Shown here: positions 7,134-15,830 of the stretch, in pieces
How positions within the stretch are numbered: the first letter of the stretch is position 1
Layout: each line of letters starts with the position of its first letter
Assembly (NCBI GenBank): GCA_018648265.1
Contig: JABGRN010000056.1
Location: 1-36,338, forward strand
Length of the DNA: 36,338 nt
DNA from: Prolixibacteraceae bacterium
GTDB taxonomy: Bacteria > Bacteroidota > Bacteroidia > Bacteroidales > Prolixibacteraceae
Reading direction: 5' to 3'
Notes under the pieces: generated by a model
The model's input: only the letters and a program-made list of their open reading frames with translations
What the model was told of the DNA's origin: nothing
Databases searched by the model: none
Program-made: the position numbers and the translations under genes

Positions 7134-9533
7134 ATGTATTCAAATCAAAATTTTACAAATAGGGAAATAAGTTGGCTTTCGTTTAATGAAAGGGTTTTGC
7201 AGGAAGCCGAAGATCCGAATACCCCGCTGTTCGAACGCATCAGGTTTATCGGTATTTTTTCGAACAACCTCGATGAATTTTTTCGGGTCAGGGTTGCGGC
7301 AGTTCGCCGTATGGTTGACTTTGGCAAAGACGAAGAAAACCTTCTGGGAAATTTAACACCCAAAGAATTGCACGACAAAATCCATAAAATTGTAATTGGC
7401 CACCAGCACAAAGTTCACGAAATATTCAAAAATATTTGGGAAGAATTAAAAGAAGACAATATTTTTCTGATAAACGAAAAAGAGCTTGTTCATTCACAAG
7501 GTGTTTTTGTAAAAAAATATTTTCACGAAAAAGTGCTGCCCAACCTTGTGCCAATCATGTTGAATAGAAAGAACAAATTTCCCTATTTGCGCGATCGCTC
7601 GGTTTATCTTGCTGTAAAACTCTCAAAAAAATCTAACCCCGTAGATAATGCATTTTCACTCATTAGAATTCCCGGAAGATCGGTCTCACGGTTTTTGGTG
7701 TTGCCAAAAATCGGAAAGGAAAAATATGTGATTTTGCTCGACGATGTTATCAGGTTCTGTTTAAACGATCTTTTCTTTTATTTCGATTACGATATTCACG
7801 AGGCTTTTACCATTAAAGTTACCCGCGATGCTGAGCTGGATATTGATGATGATATTTCGAAAAGTTTTATTGAAAAAATGAGTAGCAGCCTGAAAAAAAG
7901 GAAAACAGGCAAACCAGTACGTTTAATTTACGACCGCAAAATGCCCGAAGATTTATTTGGTTTTATTTTAAAAAAGATGAAACTAAATAACGAAAATGCC
8001 ATTCCGGGAGGTAAATATCACAACCACAAAGATTACATGAATTTTCCTAAAATTGGCAAAAAACGGCACTATTACACAAAACTTCCACCTTTCAGGCATA
8101 AAGATCTTCCGCCTAATACAAGTGTGCTTCGAATAATTCGTAAAAAGGATGTTATGCTTCATTACCCATTTCAAATGTTTAATCATTTTATTGATTTATT
8201 ACGTGAAGCAGCTATCGACCCGCAGGTTAAAGAAATTGGAATTACCATTTACCGGGTAGCAGCCGATTCAAAAGTGGTTAATGCATTATTAAATGCGGTC
8301 AGAAATGGAAAAGATGTTACCGTTGTAATTGAATTACAAGCCCGCTTCGATGAGGAAGCCAATATTTTTTGGTCGAATAAATTACAAGAAGAAGGTGCCA
8401 ATGTAATTAACGGTGTTCCCGGAATGAAAGTGCATAGCAAACTGGCCTGGATTAAACGTAAAGAAAATGGTTCGTTCAGGAATTATGCATACATAGGCAC
8501 AGGCAATTTTGATGAAGAAACAGCACGTGTTTATGCTGACGACGGACTAATGACTTCTGACCCGAGATTAGCAAACGAAGTAGAAAATATATTTGAATTT
8601 TTTAAACAAAACTATAAACATTTCGACTACAAGCATCTGGTGGTAAGCCCGTTTAATATGCGGAAATTTTTTACTTCCAGTATCGACCGCGAAATTGAAT
8701 TGGCCAGGCATGGTAAAAGTGCATGGATGATTTTAAAAATGAACAGCCTGATTGACCCGAAAATGATGAGTAAAATTTATCAGGCCAGCAAGGAAGGTGT
8801 TAAAATACAGTTAATTGCAAGGGGAATATTCGGGCTGCAAATTGGGAAAAAAGGAATCAGCGAAAATATTTGTGCCATTAGTATCGTTGATAAATACCTC
8901 GAACATTCGCGTATTTTTCTTTTCGGAAACGATGGTGATGAAAAGATGTTCATTTCGTCGGCCGACTGGATGCCACGCAACCTCAACCGGCGAATTGAAG
9001 TGGCCTGTCCGATTTATGATACTGAAATAAAGAAAGAGTTAAAAGAGATGCTTAATATTCAATTGAAAGATAATTCAAAAGCCCGGATATTAGATCCTGA
9101 TTTATTAAATAAATACCACAAAGTAAATTCAGAAAAAGCATTCCGGTCACAAGAAGATTACTACAATTTCATAAAAAACAAACACCATTTTATTATGAAA
9201 ATATATCATAATCCACGATGTGTAAAAAGTCGTGCCGGGTTAAAATACCTCGAAGAAAAAGGCTTTGACATTGAAATCAAAAAATACCTGACTGAAGGGA
9301 TTTCAGAAAATGAACTCCAGGAGCTAATCTCAAAAACCGGGAAAAGCCCTTTTGATTTCGTTCGCACCCAAGAGAAAGAATTCAAAGAAAATTTTAAGGG
9401 AAAAGAATTGTCGGATAAAGATTGGATTAAAATTTTAACTGAAAACCCAAAATTATTGCAGCGCCCGATTGTGGTAAATGGTTGCAAGGCTGTTTTGGCA
9501 AACCCACCTGAAAATGTGGAAAATATAATTTAA
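7134..9533 (+). CDS. ppk1: Polyphosphate kinase 1 fused to an ArsC/Spx-like domain
   Basis: The 799-residue frame has two parts. Residues 1 to about 686 are a full PPK1, which reversibly polymerises ATP gamma-phosphate into polyphosphate: N-terminal NREISWLSFNERVLQEA, and the two catalytic histidines of the family at His434 (GMKVHSKLAW) and His591 (YLEHSRIFLFGND). This part ends SQEDYYNFIKNK, where ordinary PPK1 proteins stop. From Met688 a complete ArsC-like thioredoxin-fold domain follows (MKIYHNPRCVKSRAGLKYL), with the redox Cys696 and C-terminal RPIVVNG. No stop or frameshift separates them. Alternatives are a genuine fusion, a recently lost stop codon, or internal initiation at Met688 (9195). 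The stop overlaps that of the convergent lipoprotein gene. Confidence 0.92.
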   Translation: MYSNQNFTNREISWLSFNERVLQEAEDPNTPLFERIRFIGIFSNNLDEFFRVRVAAVRRMVDFGKDEENLLGNLTPKELHDKIHKIVIGHQHKVHEIFKNIWEELKEDNIFLINEKELVHSQGVFVKKYFHEKVLPNLVPIMLNRKNKFPYLRDRSVYLAVKLSKKSNPVDNAFSLIRIPGRSVSRFLVLPKIGKEKYVILLDDVIRFCLNDLFFYFDYDIHEAFTIKVTRDAELDIDDDISKSFIEKMSSSLKKRKTGKPVRLIYDRKMPEDLFGFILKKMKLNNENAIPGGKYHNHKDYMNFPKIGKKRHYYTKLPPFRHKDLPPNTSVLRIIRKKDVMLHYPFQMFNHFIDLLREAAIDPQVKEIGITIYRVAADSKVVNALLNAVRNGKDVTVVIELQARFDEEANIFWSNKLQEEGANVINGVPGMKVHSKLAWIKRKENGSFRNYAYIGTGNFDEETARVYADDGLMTSDPRLANEVENIFEFFKQNYKHFDYKHLVVSPFNMRKFFTSSIDREIELARHGKSAWMILKMNSLIDPKMMSKIYQASKEGVKIQLIARGIFGLQIGKKGISENICAISIVDKYLEHSRIFLFGNDGDEKMFISSADWMPRNLNRRIEVACPIYDTEIKKELKEMLNIQLKDNSKARILDPDLLNKYHKVNSEKAFRSQEDYYNFIKNKHHFIMKIYHNPRCVKSRAGLKYLEEKGFDIEIKKYLTEGISENELQELISKTGKSPFDFVRTQEKEFKENFKGKELSDKDWIKILTENPKLLQRPIVVNGCKAVLANPPENVENII

Positions 9534-10324
9534 TTAATTTGAAGTTTACCTTGAAGTGTTTGGATTTCAGCTTCAAGTATAATTGTACGTTTTATTGTTT
9601 TTGAAAGGGCAAGTGCATCTTTTACAGCTTGCTTGTCGTAGGTTTCAAGAATTATATAGTAGTATTCTTTTCCAAGAAAAACAGCCTTTAACCTGCGTTC
9701 GGCATTGTTGGCGATAAACTCAATAGCCCCATTGTCTTTGCCATTTCGGTACGAAACTTTTTCCCATTTAGCTTCCATAAAATCGCTGCGGTGATTGTTA
9801 ACATCATCAAGCGGAATGGTTTCGGTTTTGGCGTCGTCGCCTTGGTCGTAAACCCTTAGCCCGGTGTGGTTTAACCAATTTTCACCATGATAATTACTGC
9901 TTAAATACAGTTCGCCCCGTTCGTCCAAATGCACTTGGATATACGAGCGGTCCCATGCCCGCTGAAACGTTTGTCTTTTATGTATGTATTGTGCAAATCT
10001 ATCGAACTGGGTCTTTTCTTTAACAAACGATTTTTCCAATTTTGTAAATTGTATTTTTAATGAATCGAGTTCAGCTTCTTTGCGCTGAAACAGATCGAAG
10101 TTAATTTCATTAATAAGGTTTTTGGCCACATTCGCCGAGTAAATTGCTTCGGGGAATAATGTTGAAATACTATCTAAATGAATTAAAGCATTTGTTGTAT
10201 CTTGCTTTTCAAGAAATGTTTTTGCCAGATTTAATTTTACCCGTGCCTTTTCTTCATCTGAAGGGCCACAAGCAACAACAAAAATTACTATTAATACTAT
10301 TAAATATTTCACCGAAAACCTCAT
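9530..10324 (-). CDS. Lipoprotein with coiled coil, function unknown
   Basis: This 264-residue protein begins with a lipoprotein signal, MRFSVKYLIVLIVIFVVAC, with the lipobox Cys at residue 19. Residues 25-75 look like a short helical tetratricopeptide-like hairpin (KARVKLNLAKTFLEKQDTTNALIHLDSI), and residues 85-115 are a charged coiled-coil segment. The C-terminal half is beta-rich (YIQVHLDERGELYLSSNYHGENW). It is probably periplasmic and membrane anchored. No family was recognised with certainty. The gene is divergent from the RNA methyltransferase across 58 bases and convergent with ppk1, overlapping it by four bases at the stops. Confidence 0.7.
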   Translation of the reverse strand: MRFSVKYLIVLIVIFVVACGPSDEEKARVKLNLAKTFLEKQDTTNALIHLDSISTLFPEAIYSANVAKNLINEINFDLFQRKEAELDSLKIQFTKLEKSFVKEKTQFDRFAQYIHKRQTFQRAWDRSYIQVHLDERGELYLSSNYHGENWLNHTGLRVYDQGDDAKTETIPLDDVNNHRSDFMEAKWEKVSYRNGKDNGAIEFIANNAERRLKAVFLGKEYYYIILETYDKQAVKDALALSKTIKRTIILEAEIQTLQGKLQIN

Positions 10325-10382
10325 TTTTTATTGTTTTGCCCAAAATTACTATTTTATCCGAAAATTATAACAAACGAACCTA

Positions 10383-10892
10383 ATGAATACAAATTCAGTA
10401 ACTTTTTTTCAAAATGAGCCGATTGTACAAATACCCGAAAACAACGAGTTGATTTTAGCAGCCTGGCAATTATTGAACCCGGCAAACATTGGGCAAATAA
10501 TTCGTTTAGGGCATAATGTTGGGGCAAAAAAAGTTTTATTTATTAATAATGAAAGCTTCAAAAAATCAAAAATAAAAAAAACTGCTGGATTTTCATTCGA
10601 TCAAATGTCGTGGGGGTTTATCTCCGAAAGCGAATTCTATTCTTTACTAAATGGGAAAATGAAACTTGTTATTCTTGAAACCTGCGAGGGTTCAAAAAAT
10701 ATATTTTGTAAAAAATTACCAGAAAAAGCAATTATTTTAGCAGGGAATGAATCGTTTGGGTTGCCACCAGAAATTATCCATAAAAGCGATGAAAAAATTT
10801 ATATTCCCATGCCGGGAGTTTGCAAATCGATGAATATTTCTCACGCCCTTACTATCGCTGCATTTGAGTGGTACAGGCAAAAGTCTGGTTAA
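10383..10892 (+). CDS. SpoU/TrmH-family RNA 2'-O-methyltransferase
   Basis: The 169-residue protein carries the three SPOUT knot motifs of this family: motif 1 LLNPANIGQIIRLGHNVGAKKVLF, motif 2 ILAGNESFGLPPEII, and motif 3 IPMPGVCKSMNISHALTIAAFEWYR. Such enzymes methylate the 2'-hydroxyl of a tRNA or rRNA nucleotide using S-adenosylmethionine. At this size, with no extra RNA-binding domain, it resembles TrmL/TrmH-like tRNA enzymes, but the target base cannot be inferred. Motif 3 has Cys-Lys in place of the more usual hydrophobic pair. It is divergent from the upstream lipoprotein gene and precedes oxyR in the same direction with 86 bases between. Confidence 0.88.
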   Translation: MNTNSVTFFQNEPIVQIPENNELILAAWQLLNPANIGQIIRLGHNVGAKKVLFINNESFKKSKIKKTAGFSFDQMSWGFISESEFYSLLNGKMKLVILETCEGSKNIFCKKLPEKAIILAGNESFGLPPEIIHKSDEKIYIPMPGVCKSMNISHALTIAAFEWYRQKSG

Positions 10893-10978
10893 ATGTTTTT
10901 TACAATATTAAATTAATTTCTAATAATGCATCTCTTTCCATAGATTCTTTCTATTTTTAAACTCAAAATCGACTAACT

Positions 10979-11920
10979 ATGATTACCCTTACCCAGTTGG
11001 AATATGTGGTTGCTGTTGACACGTACCGACATTTTGGCAAAGCAGCCGAAAACTGTTTTATTACTCAACCGACTCTGTCGATGCAATTAAAAAAACTGGA
11101 AGAAGATCTTGAAATTATTATTTTCGACCGCAGTAAACAACCGCTGATTCCAACCGATGTTGGTCAAAAGATTATTGAACAGGCACGCATTACTTTAAAA
11201 CAGGCCGACGAGATTAATAACATTATAAAAGAGCATAAAAACCAGGTTTCCGGGTTATTGCGAATAGGGATTATTCCAACATTGGCACCTTACCTTTTGC
11301 CAATTTTTATTGGGAAATACAAAAAGAAATACCCTAATATTTTTATAAAAGTTGTTGAGCAAACTACCGAAAATATTGTAAAACTCCTTCATAAAGATTT
11401 AATTGATGTAGGTATTTTGGTAACACCTTTGAAAGAGGAGAAAATAAACGAAAAACCGATTTTTTATGAAGAGATGTTGATTTATGCGAATACAGGGCAT
11501 AAATTGCACAAGCAAAAAGAAATTACAGTTGCAGATATCGCAACACCCGAAATCTGGCTTCTAAGCGACGGACACTGCTTCCGCGATCAAGTAATTAATC
11601 TCTGCTCATTTCTTGGAACTACCGATAGTGAACTTCCTTTTCACTTTGAAGCAGGTTCTCTGGAAACATTAATGAATATTATTGATAGGGAAGGTGGAAT
11701 TACTTTAATCCCGGAACTTGCTAAAGATGGAATGTCGGACAAACGATTAAATAATATTCGGTCATTTTCAAACATGAAACCTCTTCGTGAAGTCAGCCTT
11801 GTTTATTCAAGACATTTCGCCAAACATAAACTCATAAACCTACTCTGGCGCGAAATAAAAGAAGTTATTCCCGTAGAACTTCAGGATGAAAAAAGGGGTA
11901 GTATTGTGGAATGGAAATAA
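10979..11920 (+). CDS. oxyR: Hydrogen peroxide-sensing LysR-type regulator OxyR
   Basis: This 313-residue LysR-family regulator has an N-terminal winged helix-turn-helix (MITLTQLEYVVAVDTYRHFGKAAENC, then TQPTLSMQLKKLEEDL) and a C-terminal sensing domain. The decisive region is DGHCFRDQVINLC, residues 197-209: Cys200 and Cys209 correspond in spacing and context to the peroxide-reactive Cys199 and Cys208 of E. coli OxyR, including the GHCxRDQ signature. It should therefore form a disulfide on H2O2 and activate antioxidant genes. No catalase, ahpC or dps gene lies next to it in the window. Length is typical. Confidence 0.93.
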   Translation: MITLTQLEYVVAVDTYRHFGKAAENCFITQPTLSMQLKKLEEDLEIIIFDRSKQPLIPTDVGQKIIEQARITLKQADEINNIIKEHKNQVSGLLRIGIIPTLAPYLLPIFIGKYKKKYPNIFIKVVEQTTENIVKLLHKDLIDVGILVTPLKEEKINEKPIFYEEMLIYANTGHKLHKQKEITVADIATPEIWLLSDGHCFRDQVINLCSFLGTTDSELPFHFEAGSLETLMNIIDREGGITLIPELAKDGMSDKRLNNIRSFSNMKPLREVSLVYSRHFAKHKLINLLWREIKEVIPVELQDEKRGSIVEWK

Positions 11921-11946
11921 ATCTTTTTTCACTTGAAAAAAATAAC

Positions 11947-11954
11947 TATATTTG
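11947..11954 (+). promoter_or_regulatory. tRNA-Leu promoter -7 box
   Basis: TATATTTG matches TAnnTTTG and ends 11 bases before the mature tRNA 5' end. Confidence 0.6.
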
Positions 11955-11965
11955 CGCCCCAATTT

Positions 11966-12047
11966 GCGGATGTGGCGGAATTGGTAGACGCGCTAGACTT
12001 AGGATCTAGTGCCATACGGCGTGGGGGTTCGAGTCCCTTCATCCGCA
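11966..12047 (+). tRNA. tRNA-Leu (anticodon UAG)
   Basis: An 82-base class II tRNA reads as a full cloverleaf. Acceptor arms are GCGGATG and CATCCGC with discriminator A; the D region is the Leu-type GGCGGAATTGGTAGACGC; the anticodon stem CTAGA/TCTAG holds loop CTTAGGA with anticodon TAG; a long variable arm follows; and the T-arm contains GGTTCGAGTCC. CCA is not encoded, the next bases being CAA. It sits upstream of trigger factor, a common Bacteroidota arrangement. Confidence 0.97.
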
Positions 12048-12053
12048 CAAATA

Positions 12054-12097
12054 AACCGCCGACCTTCCTTTTACAGGCAAGTGTTGGCGGTTGTTTT
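12054..12097 (+). terminator. Terminator after tRNA-Leu
   Basis: AACCGCC (12054-12060) pairs with GGCGGTT (12086-12092), followed by GTTTTAAT. The 25-base loop is long and the T-run short, so termination may be partial and some transcription could continue into tig. Confidence 0.5.
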
Positions 12098-12130
12098 AAT
12101 ACAGGTACTTGAAATTAATTTTTTGTCATC

Positions 12131-13483
12131 ATGAACATTACAAGAGAAAATACAAGCGATATAAATTCGGCAATAAAGATTTTAATTGAAAAAGCCGATT
12201 ACGAAAAAACTGTGGCTGATGCTTTAAAAGAGTACCGTCAAAAGGCATCTATTCCTGGTTTTAGACCAGGAAAAGTACCGGCAGGGCTTATAAAAAAACG
12301 GTTTGGGACTGCTATTCTTGTGGAAGAAGTAAATAAAATCCTATCAAAAAATTTATCTGATTACCTTGTTGAGGAAAAATTAAACATGTTGGGCGAGCCT
12401 CTTCCAAACGAGGATCTGCAAAAAACAATAAATTGGGACACGGATGAAAACTTTGAGTTTGTTTTCGATATTGCAATTGCTCCTGAGATTAATATTGCCT
12501 TAGATAAAAGCGGTGAATATGATTATTATACTATTTCTGTTTCAGACAAAATGATTGCCGAGCAGGTTGATTTGGCAACTTCGCAAATGGGGCAAAACGT
12601 ACCCGACGATGAAGTGAAAGACGACAGTTCAGTTAGGGGGGATTTTGTTCAACTCGATGAAAACGGTGAAGAAGTTGAAAACGGAATCCAACCAAATGGT
12701 GTCCTTCTGGCAGTTGACATGATGAAAGATGATGAAACTAAAAAATCGTTTGTCGGCAAAAATATTAATGATTTATTGGTTTTTGATCCGGTAAAAGCAT
12801 TCGAAAACAGGCACGAAGTAGGCCACATGTTAAATATCTCGCATGAAGAGGCGGATGAACTTAACAGTAATTTTAATTTCACAATTACCGAAATCCTTAA
12901 ATTCGAAAAGGCAGAATTAAACGAAGATCTTTTCAAAAAATTATATGGCGAAGAAACCACAATTAAGACCGTTGAAGAATTTAGAAATAAAATAAAAGAA
13001 GAAATTGGCGCAAATTTAGTCTATTCATCTGAACATAAATTTGCGTTAGACACGCGTAAAGTGTTAGTAGAAAAAACAAAAATGGAACTTCCGGAAGCGT
13101 TTTTAAAACGATGGTTAATTGCTGTTAACAAAGAATTAACCCTCGAACAAATTGAAAATGATTTCGACTACTTTATCAAAGATTTACAGTGGCAGTTAAT
13201 TTCAAGCTCAATTATAAAAGATCACGATTTAAAAGTTGAGCCAGAAGAAACGATAACGTTTGCAAAACAATTGGCACGCGCACAATATAGTCAATATGGA
13301 ATGTACGATATTACCGAAGAACAATTAGAGTCGTTTGCGAAAATGATCCTTGAAAAGCCGGAAGAAAAAGAACGTATTTATAAAAAGCTGTTCGAAGATA
13401 AAATTATGGCCATTGTAAAAGAAAAAGCAAATATTGTGGAAAAAGAGGTTTCGCAGGAAGATTTTAATGAGATGATGAAATAA
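12131..13483 (+). CDS. tig: Trigger factor chaperone
   Basis: The 450-residue protein is the ribosome-bound chaperone that receives nascent chains at the exit tunnel. The ribosome-binding signature GFRPGKVP is present around residue 43 (SIPGFRPGKVPAGLIKKRFG). The middle region, about residues 150-250, is where the FKBP-like prolyl isomerase domain sits in E. coli; here it is acidic and hard to align by eye, as is usual for Bacteroidota trigger factors. The C-terminal helical chaperone domain runs from about residue 255 to the end and is strongly charged. It is followed by its own hairpin and a separate clpP promoter. Confidence 0.93.
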   Translation: MNITRENTSDINSAIKILIEKADYEKTVADALKEYRQKASIPGFRPGKVPAGLIKKRFGTAILVEEVNKILSKNLSDYLVEEKLNMLGEPLPNEDLQKTINWDTDENFEFVFDIAIAPEINIALDKSGEYDYYTISVSDKMIAEQVDLATSQMGQNVPDDEVKDDSSVRGDFVQLDENGEEVENGIQPNGVLLAVDMMKDDETKKSFVGKNINDLLVFDPVKAFENRHEVGHMLNISHEEADELNSNFNFTITEILKFEKAELNEDLFKKLYGEETTIKTVEEFRNKIKEEIGANLVYSSEHKFALDTRKVLVEKTKMELPEAFLKRWLIAVNKELTLEQIENDFDYFIKDLQWQLISSSIIKDHDLKVEPEETITFAKQLARAQYSQYGMYDITEEQLESFAKMILEKPEEKERIYKKLFEDKIMAIVKEKANIVEKEVSQEDFNEMMK

Positions 13484-13487
13484 ATAT

Positions 13488-13516
13488 TGCTGAAAGAATC
13501 AGCACAAAACTTTTTT
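13488..13516 (+). terminator. Hairpin terminator after tig
   Basis: TGCTGA (13488-13493) pairs with TCAGCA (13499-13504) around loop AAGAA, followed after six bases by a run of six T. It is a short but plausible intrinsic terminator. Confidence 0.5.
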
Positions 13517-13518
13517 AA

Positions 13519-13526
13519 TAACTTTG
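13519..13526 (+). promoter_or_regulatory. clpP-clpX promoter -7 box
   Basis: TAACTTTG matches TAnnTTTG, about 60 bases before the clpP ATG and just after the tig hairpin, suggesting clpPX has its own promoter. Confidence 0.55.
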
Positions 13527-13585
13527 TAATTCGTTTTTAATGAACGTAAATTGCAAGGTTATTTTTTTTAATAGGCAAAATTAAA

Positions 13586-14263
13586 ATGGAAAATCAAAAC
13601 GAGTTTAAAAAATACGCAGTAAAACATTCAGGTATTAGCAGCCTTACCATGGATCGCTACACATCAATTTACAGTAATTATATTTCTCCCACTATTATTG
13701 AAGAAAGGCAATTAAACGTTGCTTCAATGGATGTTTTTTCAAGATTGATGATGGATCGGATTATTTTCCTCGGTGTCCCGATCGACGATACAGTAGCAAA
13801 TATTATCCAGGCACAACTTCTTTTCCTTGAATCTACAGATCCAAGCAAAGATATTCAGATTTATTTTAATTCTCCAGGTGGATCTGTTCATGCCGGTTTG
13901 GGCATTTACGATACCATGCAATATATTTCTGCCGATGTGGCCACCATTTGTACCGGAATGGCTGCGTCAATGGGAGCTGTGCTTTTAACAGCCGGGACAA
14001 AAGGAAAACGGTCGGCATTAAAACACTCGAGAATAATGATTCACCAACCAATGGGCGGGGCTTCAGGCCAGGCATCGGATATCGAAATTACAGCTCGTGA
14101 AATAATGAAAATCAAGGCCGAATTATATGCTATTATTGCCCAACATTCGGGGCAGTCGATAAAACAAGTAGAAAAAGATTCTGACCGGGATTATTGGATG
14201 ACTTCGGGCGAAGCTGTAAAATATGGAATGATTGATGAAATTTTAGTTCGAACTGAAAAATAA
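13586..14263 (+). CDS. clpP: ATP-dependent Clp protease proteolytic subunit
   Basis: The 225-residue serine protease forms the double-heptamer chamber that degrades substrates unfolded by ClpX. The catalytic triad is visible: Ser128 in GMAASMGA, His153 in IMIHQPMGG, and Asp202 in DSDRDYWMT. The oxyanion-loop region [17 protein letters not shown] is normal. The first 30 residues act as a propeptide in this family. The stop codon TAA overlaps the clpX start (TAATG), so the two subunits are translationally coupled. Confidence 0.97.
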   Translation: MENQNEFKKYAVKHSGISSLTMDRYTSIYSNYISPTIIEERQLNVASMDVFSRLMMDRIIFLGVPIDDTVANIIQAQLLFLESTDPSKDIQIYFNSPGGSVHAGLGIYDTMQYISADVATICTGMAASMGAVLLTAGTKGKRSALKHSRIMIHQPMGGASGQASDIEITAREIMKIKAELYAIIAQHSGQSIKQVEKDSDRDYWMTSGEAVKYGMIDEILVRTEK

Positions 14264-15495
14264 TGTCAAACAAAGCAAAATTAGATAAGTGTTCATTTTG
14301 TGGGCGCGAGAAAAAAGAGGTGACAATTTTAATTGCCGGAATTGACGGGCATATTTGTGACCGTTGCGCAGATCAGGCACATACAATTATTCAGGAAGAA
14401 GTAAAAAAAGAAAGTACTTTCGATCTTGAAGGGATGAAATTATTAAAACCCAAAGAGATTAAAAAATTCCTGGATCAATACGTTATTGGCCAGGATCAGG
14501 CAAAAAAAATACTTTCAGTTTCAGTTTATAATCATTACAAACGACTTACACAGTTTGTTGATGATGATGAAACTGAAATAGAAAAATCGAATATCATTTT
14601 GGTTGGTGAAACTGGTACCGGCAAAACACTTCTTGCCCGCACAATTGCAAAAATGTTGCACGTTCCGTTTACTATTGTTGATGCAACGGTATTAACCGAA
14701 GCAGGTTATGTCGGCGAAGATATTGAAAGCTTATTAACCAGGCTGTTGCAAGCCGCCGATTATAATCTTGAAGCCGCAGAAAAAGGGATTGTATTTATCG
14801 ACGAAATTGATAAAATAGCCCGCAAAAGCGACAATCCTTCGATTACCCGCGATGTTTCCGGCGAGGGGGTTCAACAAGGATTATTGAAACTACTTGAAGG
14901 ATCGATTGTTAATGTCCCTCCGCAAGGAGGACGTAAACACCCCGAACAAAAACTAATTCCTGTTAACACTAAAAATATACTTTTTGTTTGTGGCGGGGCT
15001 TTCGATGGTATTGAACGAAAAATTGCAAACCGTTTAAACACCAAAGTTATTGGTTATAGTGCGGCTAAAGAGGCCGACCGGATTGAGCGGGAAAACCTGT
15101 TGCAGTACATTTCCCCTCAAGATTTAAAATCGTTTGGTTTAATTCCTGAAATTATTGGACGCCTGCCGGTTTTAACCTATCTCGCACCTCTTGATAAGGA
15201 AGCTCTTCGAAATATTTTGACTGAACCTAAAAATTCTGTGATTAAACAATACAAAAAGTTATTTCAGCTCGACGGAATTAAACTTGAATTCGAGGAAGAT
15301 GCATTTCAATATATTGTGGAGAAGGCTATTGAATTTAAATTGGGTGCCAGGGGCTTACGTTCAATTTGTGAGAATATTATGAATGACGCTATGTTTGACT
15401 CACCTTCTGAATCGATTGAAAGTTTAATAATAACGCATGAATATGCGCGCAACAAACTTAGCCATTCGGGTATTAACAGACTTAAAGCAAGTTAA
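14263..15495 (+). CDS. clpX: ATP-dependent Clp protease ATP-binding subunit
   Basis: ClpX is the AAA+ unfoldase that recognises tagged or folded substrates and feeds them to ClpP. The 410-residue sequence starts with the C4 zinc-binding domain ([10 protein letters not shown], then HICDRC). The AAA+ module follows with Walker A GETGTGKT, Walker [10 protein letters not shown], the pore-loop GYVGEDIE, and sensor II region [12 protein letters not shown]. The C-terminal ClpP-contact loop has the expected position in the AAA core. It overlaps clpP by one base; no gene follows within 335 bases. Confidence 0.97.
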   Translation: MSNKAKLDKCSFCGREKKEVTILIAGIDGHICDRCADQAHTIIQEEVKKESTFDLEGMKLLKPKEIKKFLDQYVIGQDQAKKILSVSVYNHYKRLTQFVDDDETEIEKSNIILVGETGTGKTLLARTIAKMLHVPFTIVDATVLTEAGYVGEDIESLLTRLLQAADYNLEAAEKGIVFIDEIDKIARKSDNPSITRDVSGEGVQQGLLKLLEGSIVNVPPQGGRKHPEQKLIPVNTKNILFVCGGAFDGIERKIANRLNTKVIGYSAAKEADRIERENLLQYISPQDLKSFGLIPEIIGRLPVLTYLAPLDKEALRNILTEPKNSVIKQYKKLFQLDGIKLEFEEDAFQYIVEKAIEFKLGARGLRSICENIMNDAMFDSPSESIESLIITHEYARNKLSHSGINRLKAS

Positions 15496-15830
15496 ATTTT
15501 TAAACAGGTCTTACGTTTTTTTTTATTCCCTAAAATAAAAAGTAGTTTCTCTAAAATAATTTAAATCTAATTGTATTTAACCCAGATTAAAAGACTCTGT
15601 TTTAAAATTATCCTATCATTTTATTATGCGTCTTTTTTACTTAAACAACTTAACCGGCCCTAATCTGGAAGATGGATTTGTTTTGTATAGCCAGGTTTTT
15701 ATGGAGAACACAGGTAATTTTAAATGAAAAACAGGCTTTATAAAATGAAGGGATAAATTGGGGGCAGCCTCTTAATATTCCAAAGATTTTTATAGTTTCG
15801 TAGTCACAAAATAAACAAAAGGGAATATTT
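15496..15830. other. 335-base intergenic region
   Basis: AT-rich sequence between clpX and the fructanase gene. It contains an exact 8-base inverted repeat, CCAGATTA (15582-15589) facing TAATCTGG (15661-15668), which could be a regulator site. A 33-codon ORF at 15626-15727 starts MRLFYLNNLTGPN and ends MENTGNFK; there is no recognisable homologue and its status is unproven. A weak -7-like TAGTTTCG lies near 15795. Nothing else is seen. Confidence 0.35.

Noticed and set aside
8249-8440. Minus-strand ORF inside ppk1
   Set aside because: Antisense shadow of a conserved catalytic region; no start context, no family resemblance.
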